Below, piece by piece: positions 1 to 4,335 of a stretch of 5,011 bases of DNA. The notes under the pieces were generated by a model. That model did no database searches. It was not told the DNA's origin and saw nothing but the letters and a program-made list of their open reading frames with translations. The stretch's first letter is position 1. Each line of letters begins with the position of its first letter. The stretch comes from CAYJNO01 sp964371715 (lineage in GTDB: Bacteria; Bacillota_I; Bacilli_A; Erysipelotrichales; Erysipelotrichaceae): the NCBI GenBank assembly GCA_964371715.1, contig CAYJNO010000063.1, forward strand, positions 1 to 5,011, given 5' to 3'. A program made the translations under genes and the position numbers.

Positions 1-133
1 TTACTGTTTTGTTCCCTTCATTTGTATTCTCTGCATAAATAAAATTTGGAGTCATTATCGTTAAAGCTAATAATAACGATAATCCAATTAAATTTACTTT
101 TTTAATTATTTTATTCAATAATTTTCTATTCAT
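1..133 (-). CDS. N-terminus of a secreted or membrane-anchored protein (partial, runs off left edge)
   Basis: Only the first 44 codons are visible. The product starts MNRKLLNKIIKKV, followed by a hydrophobic stretch at about residues 14-27 (NLIGLSLLLALTIM) and then TPNFIYA-EN. This is a textbook Sec signal peptide with a likely signal peptidase I cut after Ala34 (IYA|EN). The residues after it (ENTNEGNKTV) are polar, as expected for an exported mature chain. The ATG is set by GGGAG at 145-141, 7 nt upstream. The gene follows the 153-aa membrane protein on the same strand after 143 nt, but has its own probable promoter (TATAAT 183-178) with a TGTTGT-NN-ACAACA palindrome upstream. The mature domain lies outside the window, so no function can be given. 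Confidence 0.75.
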   Translation of the reverse strand, partial: MNRKLLNKIIKKVNLIGLSLLLALTIMTPNFIYAENTNEGNKTV

Positions 134-177
134 ATATTTTCTCCCTTTTGTTAAATCTTAAATTTAAACATATATAA

Positions 178-183
178 ATTATA
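178..183 (-). promoter_or_regulatory. Predicted -10 box (TATAAT) for the secreted-protein gene
   Basis: The minus strand reads a perfect TATAAT. The hexamer 17 nt upstream (CCCAAA, 206-201) is a very poor -35, which suggests that an activator is needed. The predicted leader is about 38 nt. Confidence 0.45.
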
Positions 184-232
184 GCTAATAAATTTTTAAA
201 TTTGGGATACATGTAGTAAACTGCACAATTTA

Positions 233-246
233 TGTTGTAAACAACA
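233..246. promoter_or_regulatory. Palindromic operator candidate, copy 1 (TGTTGTAAACAACA)
   Basis: The palindrome has two perfect 6-bp arms, TGTTGT and ACAACA, around AA. It ends exactly 49 nt before the TATAAT box of the downstream minus-strand gene, so its centre is near -68. The same palindrome precedes the two other genes of this block. A position upstream of -35 favours activator binding over repression. The regulator is not identified. Confidence 0.6.
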
Positions 247-247
247 A

Positions 248-276
248 TATAAATTTATCAATTTGTATAAATTTAT
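248..276. repeat. Short direct repeat TATAAATTTAT x2 (248-258 and 266-276)
   Basis: Two identical 11-bp copies are separated by 7 nt, just after the stop of the 153-aa gene. Each contains the self-complementary ATAAATTTAT, so the pair can also fold as an all-AT hairpin. It lacks a GC core and a T-tract, so I do not call it a terminator. In DNA this AT-rich the repeat may be chance. Confidence 0.3.
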
Positions 277-738
277 TCATTTCTTAATAAATTTTGTAAA
301 TATTATTAAACTATATACTTGAACTATTAAAATAATTATTAATGGCAATGACCAATAATTAACAATAACCATATATTTACTATTTTCTTCTCCAAATATA
401 AATATATATATTGCAATAACTGCTAATAATACATTGATCAATGGTATCTTTAATTTATTAATAGTGAATTTAAATAAACCTTTATCTTTTTCATAGTACA
501 TTGCATTTTTTTTATTTTCTTCCCTTATATTTATATAAAGAAAATATATTGCAATTAACATACTATTACAAACTAAAATCAAATTTAATAGTCCCCAATT
601 ATCATCACCACTTGATAAAACTACTCCTGTTAAAGTTATTAGATTATCACCATAAATAAATGTAACTGAATAAAAGATGAATGTAAGTGCACAAATTGTT
701 AGTATCAATGTTCTTAAATAATTAATTGTTTTTTTCAT
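277..738 (-). CDS. Small four-helix integral membrane protein, unknown function
   Basis: The product has 153 residues and I do not recognise a family. Hydrophobic segments lie at about 9-29, 50-70, 98-116 and 128-149. The lysine-rich N-terminus and the KFIKK C-terminus predict both ends inside the cell. An outer loop of about 20 residues (DNLITLTGVVLSSGDDNW) joins helices 1 and 2. A highly charged inner loop (about 71-96, with REENKKN and EKDKG) joins helices 2 and 3. The start is well set by AGGAGG at 752-747, 8 nt before the ATG. The gene stops at TGA. It is divergent from the 150-aa membrane protein, which has the same layout, and both carry the same upstream palindrome. Candidate roles are an immunity, accessory or sensory membrane protein, but nothing in the sequence decides between them. 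Confidence 0.75.
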   Translation of the reverse strand: MKKTINYLRTLILTICALTFIFYSVTFIYGDNLITLTGVVLSSGDDNWGLLNLILVCNSMLIAIYFLYINIREENKKNAMYYEKDKGLFKFTINKLKIPLINVLLAVIAIYIFIFGEENSKYMVIVNYWSLPLIIILIVQVYSLIIFTKFIKK

Positions 739-761
739 ATAGTTCCCCTCCTATTGTCTAT

Positions 762-791
762 ATCGTATTATATATTTTTTTTTAATGTCTA
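762..791 (-). promoter_or_regulatory. Predicted promoter of the 153-aa membrane protein gene
   Basis: On the minus strand, TAGACA (791-786, one mismatch to TTGACA) lies 18 nt before TACGAT (767-762). An overlapping perfect TATAAT (772-767) is the alternative -10, but its spacing to TAGACA is only 13 nt. With TACGAT the upstream palindrome lies 49 nt away, as in the other two promoters of the block; with TATAAT it is 44 nt. The leader would be very short, about 17 nt, beginning just before the Shine-Dalgarno. Confidence 0.45.
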
Positions 792-816
792 TTGATGTCA
801 CCAAAAGTATAATAAA

Positions 817-830
817 TGTTGTAAACAACC
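817..830. promoter_or_regulatory. Palindromic operator candidate, copy 2 (TGTTGTAAACAACC)
   Basis: This copy is identical to copy 1 except for the last base, giving perfect 5-bp inner arms GTTGT/ACAAC around AA. It lies upstream of the minus-strand 153-aa gene. Its centre is 63 bp from the centre of copy 3, close to six helical turns, so proteins bound at both sites would lie on the same face of the DNA in the divergent intergenic region. Confidence 0.55.
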
Positions 831-879
831 ATATTTACCCCTAATTTACTATATTTATATTACTTTTTTATTTTTTTTG

Positions 880-893
880 TGTTGTTCACAACA
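880..893. promoter_or_regulatory. Palindromic operator candidate, copy 3 (TGTTGTTCACAACA)
   Basis: The 6-bp arms are the same as in copy 1, but the central dinucleotide is TC instead of AA, so the arms are conserved while the centre varies. It ends exactly 49 nt before the TATAAT of the plus-strand 150-aa gene, the same distance as copy 1 from its promoter. Confidence 0.6.
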
Positions 894-906
894 ATAATTT
901 AACAAG

Positions 907-921
907 TTACAACATTGTGCA
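907..921 (+). promoter_or_regulatory. Secondary motif TTACAACA-TTGTGCA upstream of the 150-aa gene
   Basis: The sequence GTTACAACATTGTGCA (906-921) matches the minus strand at 240-222, which reads TTACAACA-taaa-TTGTGCA. Both are in the same orientation relative to the gene they precede. The copies differ by a 4-nt insertion. In copy 1 the TTACAACA is itself one arm of the palindrome. It may be a second, weaker half-site for the same regulator. Confidence 0.3.
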
Positions 922-942
922 CTATTTTATTTTTGAAATCTA

Positions 943-948
943 TATAAT
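943..948 (+). promoter_or_regulatory. Predicted -10 box (TATAAT) for the 150-aa membrane protein gene
   Basis: This is a perfect TATAAT. The hexamer at 17-nt spacing is CACTAT (920-925), not a usable -35, again consistent with activator dependence. The predicted start near 955 gives a leader of only about 14 nt, holding the GGAG ribosome site at 957-960. Confidence 0.45.
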
Positions 949-968
949 ATGTATACGGAGAATAAGTT

Positions 969-1421
969 ATGAAACAAATGAAATTATCACATATATTATT
1001 CGGTTTAGTTTTTACATTATCCGTTAATTACACCTTGTTAGTAGCAGAGAATGTTGATAATGAAGTAGTAATTAAGGATGAGTTAATGCCGATGTTCTTA
1101 GAGAAACCTGAACTCTCAATTATCGCTATGATTTTGTGTGTCTTTATTATTTCATCCCCAATTTATCTATTATCTAGATACTATCATCGTGATGAAGAGC
1201 TTAATCATAGTATCAATTTTAATTGTAGAGAACATAGAGTATATGCACTAATAAGTTTAGTAATTGCATTTTTTACATCATGCTTATTTCTAATGGTAGA
1301 TACATTTTCGATGATTTATATCACAATGAATGATTTAGTCATAATTTTGTTAATTATTTCAATTGTCCAGTTTGCAATCATCTATAATGCTAATAAGCTA
1401 TCGACAGCACTTAATAAGTAA
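969..1421 (+). CDS. Small integral membrane protein with signal-like N-terminus, unknown function
   Basis: The product has 150 residues and no family I recognise. The N-terminal hydrophobic stretch at about 7-26 ends in LLVAEN, so it could be a cleaved signal peptide (VA|EN) or a first helix. It is followed by an acidic outer segment (NVDNEVVIKDELMP). Further hydrophobic segments lie at about 49-69, 91-110 and 121-139. A charged inner loop (about 70-90, RYYHRDEELNH and CREHR) sits between helices 2 and 3. GGAG at 957-960 lies 8 nt before the ATG. The gene ends with a double stop TAATAA and an intrinsic terminator. Length, helix count and placement of the charged loop mirror the divergent 153-aa protein, but I see no convincing residue-level match. 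Confidence 0.75.
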   Translation: MKQMKLSHILFGLVFTLSVNYTLLVAENVDNEVVIKDELMPMFLEKPELSIIAMILCVFIISSPIYLLSRYYHRDEELNHSINFNCREHRVYALISLVIAFFTSCLFLMVDTFSMIYITMNDLVIILLIISIVQFAIIYNANKLSTALNK

Positions 1422-1422
1422 T

Positions 1423-1452
1423 AAAAAAAGCATTAATTAATATGCTTTTTTT
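1423..1452 (+). terminator. Intrinsic terminator after the 150-aa membrane protein gene
   Basis: An 11-bp stem, AAAAAAAGCAT (1423-1433) with ATGCTTTTTTT (1442-1452), has an 8-nt loop and seven T at the 3' side. The flanking A-run on the left arm would also give a T-tract in the reverse direction. The stem has only two G-C pairs, so strength is uncertain. It begins 1 nt after the first stop codon. Confidence 0.75.
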
Positions 1453-1482
1453 ATATTTATTGTCTTATACAAATAGGTAATC

Positions 1483-1512
1483 TTACATTTGTAAACATAT
1501 ATATGTTACAAT
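1483..1512 (+). promoter_or_regulatory. Extended -10 promoter of the DHH phosphoesterase gene
   Basis: TG-T-TACAAT (1504-1512) is an extended -10 element, and TTACAT (1483-1488) is a weak -35 at 18-nt spacing. An alternative is TTGTAA (1489-1494) with TATAAA (1512-1517) at 17 nt. A perfect 14-bp palindrome AACATATATATGTT (1494-1507) overlaps the spacer and the -10, and could be an operator or simple AT alternation. Confidence 0.5.
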
Positions 1513-1547
1513 ATAAATGAAAAATCACAGAAATTTTGGAGGAAAAT

Positions 1548-2459
1548 ATGAGATTAGTAACTAGATCAGATTTTGATGGATTAGCATGTGCAGCTTTATT
1601 AAAAGAAGCAGGAATAATTGACCACTGGACATTTGTTCATCCAAAGGATTTACAAGATGGACTTATTGAAATAACTGAAAATGACTGCTTAGCAAATGTA
1701 CCTTATGTTGAAGGTTGTGGACTTTGGTTTGACCACCATTCAAGTGAACATGAAAGATTAGAATTAGAAGGTAAATATAAAGGTGAAAGCCGTTTAGCAC
1801 CATCATGTGCACGTATTATTTACGAGTACTATGGAGGAGCTGAAAAATTTCCAAATCTTGAGCCAATGATGTGGGGCGTTGACAAAGTTGATGCTGCTGA
1901 CCTAACAATTGATGAAGTTCAAAATCCAACTGGATGGATTTTACTTGGTTTTTTAATGGATCCACGTACAGGACTTGGAAGATGGAGAGATTTCACAATT
2001 TCTAACTACCAATTAATGGAAAAACTAATTGACTGTTGTATCACAATGTCAATTGAAGAAATTTTAGAGTTAAGTGATGTTAAAGAAAGAGTTGAAACTT
2101 ACTTTGATCAAAATACTAAATTTATTGATATGGTTAAAAAATATACGCGTACAGAAAAAGATGTTATTATATCTGACTTAAGAGGAGTAGATCCTATTTA
2201 TTCAGGTAACCGTTTCTTAATATATAGCCTATTCCCTGAACAAAATATCTCTTGTTGGATTGTAAGCGGACGTGGAGGAAAAGGATGTAGTTGTGCCGTT
2301 GGTTATTCAGTATTAAATCGCACATCAAATGTTGATGTTGGAAGTCTAATGCTTAAATATGGTGGCGGTGGTCACAAAGCTGTAGGTACTTGCCAATTCA
2401 ATGATGAATTAATGGACGAACAAGTAAATAGCTTAATTAACGAATTAATAAATTATTAA
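1548..2459 (+). CDS. DHH/DHHA1-family phosphoesterase (exopolyphosphatase-like)
   Basis: This is a 303-residue cytoplasmic protein of the DHH superfamily, whose members hydrolyse phosphodiester or phosphoanhydride bonds using Mn2+ or Mg2+. Motif I is SDFDG (residues 7-11), where the usual HxxxDxDG is replaced by TRSDFDG. The signature DHHSSE is at 62-67, the fourth metal motif VDKVDAAD at 111-118, and the DHHA1 substrate-binding motif GGGGHKAVGTCQF at 272-284. The opening MRLVTRSDFDGLACAALL resembles proteins annotated as exopolyphosphatase-related. The true substrate (polyphosphate, short oligonucleotides, pAp or a cyclic dinucleotide product) cannot be read from motifs. There is no DHH-linked GGDEF, PAS or membrane part, so it is not GdpP-type. 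I chose the ATG at 1548 because GGAGG at 1538-1542 precedes it; the in-frame TTG at 1536 overlaps that ribosome site. It appears to be a single-gene transcript. Confidence 0.88.
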   Translation: MRLVTRSDFDGLACAALLKEAGIIDHWTFVHPKDLQDGLIEITENDCLANVPYVEGCGLWFDHHSSEHERLELEGKYKGESRLAPSCARIIYEYYGGAEKFPNLEPMMWGVDKVDAADLTIDEVQNPTGWILLGFLMDPRTGLGRWRDFTISNYQLMEKLIDCCITMSIEEILELSDVKERVETYFDQNTKFIDMVKKYTRTEKDVIISDLRGVDPIYSGNRFLIYSLFPEQNISCWIVSGRGGKGCSCAVGYSVLNRTSNVDVGSLMLKYGGGGHKAVGTCQFNDELMDEQVNSLINELINY

Positions 2460-2483
2460 AATTCCCATATGGGAATTTTTTTT
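2458..2483 (+). terminator. Intrinsic terminator after the DHH gene
   Basis: A perfect 22-bp palindrome (2458-2479, AAAATTCCC-ATAT-GGGAATTTT) is followed by a total of eight T. It starts inside the TAA stop codon. The core GGG/CCC is flanked by A and T runs, so it could work in both directions. It runs almost directly into the next promoter. Confidence 0.85.
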
Positions 2484-2484
2484 A

Positions 2485-2493
2485 TGTTAGAAT
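2485..2493 (+). promoter_or_regulatory. Extended -10 promoter of the ceramidase-like gene
   Basis: TG-T-TAGAAT matches the extended -10 pattern TGnTAnAAT, like TGTTACAAT of the upstream DHH gene. No good -35 exists, since that position falls in the terminator stem. TATATT (2497-2502) is a weaker alternative. The Shine-Dalgarno is GAAAGGA at 2513-2519. Confidence 0.4.
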
Positions 2494-2525
2494 ATATATA
2501 TTAGTAATTTAAGAAAGGAATTTTT

Positions 2526-3683
2526 ATGAAGATATTAACAGCAAAAATTAAAATAAATCCTCCTTTTCCGATTATTCCTTTTGGATTTATTCAACAAACA
2601 AAAAAATTGCATAATAAGCATGATGATTTGCATGCAAGAATCATTGGATTTAACGATAATGATGAACTTAATTTTCACATTAGTTGTGATTTAATAGGTT
2701 TACCAATCAGTTTTCAAGAAAACTTATTTAAAAACATACAAAATAAATTTCAAAATTGTAAGTCTTGCACTATAAGTTGTACTCATACCCATTATGCGCC
2801 GACACCTTATAATGATGATTATTTAGACTATCTACATACAAAACTATTATCTAGCTTTGATAATTTAAATGAATTTGAAAGTGATGATTTAAGTATTAGT
2901 GTAATTAATTTACCATTCGACAAAATTGGCAAATCACGTATAAGTAATCATAATGCTAGTGTAATGCTTCATACATTTTCTATTTACCAGGGAAACAATC
3001 TTCTTGCATGTTTTATTATCCATAACTGTCATCCAACTATTCTACATTCAAGTACAGAGTACTTCACAAGTGAGTACCCAGGTTATGTCTTAAGAAAATT
3101 AGAAGAAGTTTATCCAAATACTTTTTTCTCATTTATTCAAGGAGCTGCTGGTGATATTAGTTCAAGATTTATAAGAGCTTCTCAAGGTTATGAAGCTGTT
3201 GAAACTTTAGGTGACATTTTATTTAATCAAGTTCATACTATTTTAAAAACAAATACAAATAAAAAATCACTTAACAGTGTAAGGTATCATCAGATTCTAT
3301 TTGACTTAGAACATGATACTAATCCATTAGAACTTACCTTACCAGATAGACTAACAAACCGTGAAATTGAAACGATTGAATACGGAAAGATAATGCGTGA
3401 AAAATTATTAAATAATAAAGATGCTTTATTAGATAATGTTTTATTATCTGCACTTAGCTTCAATGATTATTCGATTATCTTTTCACCTAATGAATTATTT
3501 AGTTCTTATCTTGAAGCAATTGATTTAGAAAAAGCTACTATTGGATGTTACAGCAATGGTTATGGACCATATATTACAGGAATTGATGATGACTTCATTA
3601 CATATGAAAGATTTACAGATACCCTAACTAAAGATTGTAAGGAAGACTTATTTAAGACAATTAATAGATTAAGTAAAAAATAA
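2526..3683 (+). CDS. Neutral/alkaline ceramidase-like metal-dependent hydrolase
   Basis: The 385-residue protein resembles the N-terminal catalytic domain of neutral (non-lysosomal) ceramidases, zinc enzymes that hydrolyse the amide bond of ceramides. Family landmarks appear in order: THTHYAP (86-92, for the family's THTHSGP), HNCHPT (166-171, the second zinc-histidine region), GAAGDIS (206-212, for the nucleophile motif GDVSP, making Ser212 the candidate nucleophile), an NE pair (322-323, candidate zinc Glu323), and YSNGYGPYI...TYE (342-361, for SNGxxGYIPT...YE, with Tyr360 a candidate zinc ligand). Known secreted ceramidases are much longer, with an Ig-like C-terminal domain and a signal peptide; both are absent here. 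It is therefore probably cytoplasmic, and the natural substrate may be another amide or ester. The start is set by AAGGA at 2515-2519, 6 nt before the ATG. The gene is monocistronic, with terminators on both sides. Confidence 0.78.
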   Translation: MKILTAKIKINPPFPIIPFGFIQQTKKLHNKHDDLHARIIGFNDNDELNFHISCDLIGLPISFQENLFKNIQNKFQNCKSCTISCTHTHYAPTPYNDDYLDYLHTKLLSSFDNLNEFESDDLSISVINLPFDKIGKSRISNHNASVMLHTFSIYQGNNLLACFIIHNCHPTILHSSTEYFTSEYPGYVLRKLEEVYPNTFFSFIQGAAGDISSRFIRASQGYEAVETLGDILFNQVHTILKTNTNKKSLNSVRYHQILFDLEHDTNPLELTLPDRLTNREIETIEYGKIMREKLLNNKDALLDNVLLSALSFNDYSIIFSPNELFSSYLEAIDLEKATIGCYSNGYGPYITGIDDDFITYERFTDTLTKDCKEDLFKTINRLSKK

Positions 3684-3721
3684 AATAAGTGCCAGTAATT
3701 ATGCTGGCACTTATTTTATTT
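3678..3721. terminator. Bidirectional terminator between convergent genes
   Basis: Two perfectly complementary 18-nt arms (3678-3695 and 3704-3721) contain AAGTGCCAG/CTGGCACTT and are separated by an 8-nt loop. The arms are bounded by A-rich and T-rich runs, so both transcripts get a GC-rich stem followed by a U-rich tail. The TAA stop of the ceramidase-like gene (3681-3683) and that of the TIR-like gene (3718-3716) both lie within the arms. Confidence 0.9.
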
Positions 3722-4087
3722 AATATTCTTTGTTATCCAATTTTCAAATGCATCTTTATTATCATCAATTACATCAATTTCTAATGAATCTAGCATTGTA
3801 CTTGAATTATCACATAGTTTTATCGCAACTACTGGTTTATTAATGTTAATTGCATATTTTATTTCATCTAGAGAAGAACCATTATTTGAAGAACTTCTGT
3901 TTGAACAAACTACAACACTAGCATTTTTAATAAGCTCTTTCGTTTTAGTATCAATATTAGTACGTACATCTAATTGTTCTGTCGTATTTTCTATTTTATT
4001 TACTAGATATTTATTATCTCTATTTATTAAATTTTCAATTGTTTCAAAATCTTCACCATTCCAACACTGCGGTATAAATACATTCAT
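3716..4087 (-). CDS. Small single-domain TIR-like protein (MTH538/ThsB-type fold), tentative
   Basis: The 123-residue protein has no signal peptide or membrane helix. Its pattern suits a flavodoxin-like alpha/beta fold of the TIR-like type: a first strand MNVFIPQCW (1-9), helix KTKELIKNA (48-56), strand SVVVCS (57-62), loop NRSSSNNGSSL, helix DEIKYAI (74-80), then NKPVVAIKL (83-91). The segment ending in E-I followed by nKPvvai resembles the part of TIR domains that carries the catalytic glutamate, so Glu75 is the candidate. TIR proteins of this type hydrolyse or cyclise NAD in Thoeris-like phage defence, or act as scaffolds. No ThsA-like effector is visible within the window. A nucleoside deoxyribosyltransferase-like fold is the main alternative. 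The ATG uses a GGTGA ribosome site (4096-4092), an unusual register of the anti-Shine-Dalgarno. Note that 'TIR' rests on pattern, not alignment. Confidence 0.6.
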   Translation of the reverse strand: MNVFIPQCWNGEDFETIENLINRDNKYLVNKIENTTEQLDVRTNIDTKTKELIKNASVVVCSNRSSSNNGSSLDEIKYAININKPVVAIKLCDNSSTMLDSLEIDVIDDNKDAFENWITKNIK

Positions 4088-4091
4088 TGTT

Positions 4092-4109
4092 TCACCTATT
4101 ACCTTTCAT
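4092..4109 (-). other. Possible five-codon leader ORF (MKGNR-stop) before the TIR-like gene
   Basis: ATG at 4109-4107 is followed by AAA GGT AAT AGG and the stop TGA (4094-4092). GAGGA at 4123-4119 lies 9 nt upstream and could drive it. The stop TGA is the end of GGTGA, the ribosome site of the TIR-like gene, so a terminating ribosome would sit directly on that start. It could couple translation or regulate it, but an ORF this short is easily chance. Confidence 0.25.
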
Positions 4110-4140
4110 TTGAATTTATCCTCAATAATCTTATTTTTTT

Positions 4141-4150
4141 ACTCCTTTCT
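4141..4150 (-). other. Orphan Shine-Dalgarno (AGAAAGGAGT) in the TIR-like leader
   Basis: This is one of the strongest ribosome sites in the window, yet it has no ATG, GTG or TTG at normal distance. The codon at 7-nt spacing is ATA (4134-4132), which would open only 11 codons before TAA. It may be a remnant of a lost leader ORF, a ribosome standby site or an RNA structure element. Confidence 0.3.
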
Positions 4151-4178
4151 ATAGTTTAATTTGATTTTGTATATTAAT

Positions 4179-4187
4179 ATCATAACA
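4179..4187 (-). promoter_or_regulatory. Extended -10 promoter of the TIR-like gene
   Basis: The minus strand reads TG-T-TATGAT, of the same extended -10 type as the promoters of the DHH and ceramidase-like genes. The -35 position reads approximately TTTAAA. The predicted leader is about 85 nt, long enough to include the orphan ribosome site and the mini-ORF. Confidence 0.4.
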
Positions 4188-4227
4188 AATAAATTTTATG
4201 ATTTAAAGTACTGTGTAATTTATTTGT
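4185..4227. repeat. 11-bp inverted repeat in the TIR-like/SDR divergent gap
   Basis: ACAAATAAATT (4185-4195) and AATTTATTTGT (4217-4227) are perfectly complementary and separated by 21 nt. The left arm overlaps the TG of the TIR-like extended -10 promoter. It is a candidate operator with centres of the arms 32 bp apart, about three helical turns. The arms are AT-rich, so chance is possible. Confidence 0.4.
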
Positions 4228-4286
4228 ACCATATGTATGTAAATTCGATAAGTATTTACTAATAATAATATTTATAAGTGTATTTG

Positions 4287-4315
4287 TTGTAAAGATAAAT
4301 AATAAAAACTACAAT
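4287..4315 (+). promoter_or_regulatory. Predicted promoter of the SDR gene
   Basis: TTGTAA (4287-4292) and TACAAT (4310-4315) are spaced by 17 nt. The transcript would start near 4322, at the Shine-Dalgarno AAAGGAGAT (4322-4330), leaving a leader of only about 14 nt. Confidence 0.45.
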
Positions 4316-4335
4316 AAATATAAAGGAGATAAATT

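Noticed and set aside
196..279. Read-through of the TGA stop of the 153-aa gene as tryptophan (mycoplasma code)
   Set aside because: The frame stays open for about 27 codons, but every tryptophan in the recognisable proteins is TGG, the extension would cross the operator palindrome, and KFIKK is a natural end for a membrane protein.
233..893. TGTTGTAAACAACA copies as a CRISPR or tandem repeat array
   Set aside because: There are only three copies, 14 bp long, unevenly spaced across genes and each located upstream of a start codon; this is operator-like, not array-like.
1536..1547. TTG start giving a DHH protein four residues longer
   Set aside because: The TTG overlaps the GGAGG that serves the ATG at 1548, has no ribosome site of its own, and the ATG start begins with the family-typical MRLVTRSDFDG.
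3843..4154. Plus-strand 103-codon open frame
   Set aside because: It lies antisense over the TIR-like gene, has no ribosome site before its ATG, and its hydrophobic composition is what the reverse complement of AT-rich polar coding sequence produces.
4284..4292. TTTGTTGTAAAG at the SDR promoter as a fourth operator copy
   Set aside because: Only the TGTTGTAAA half is present, without the ACAACA arm, and it coincides with the -35 hexamer; chance is likely.
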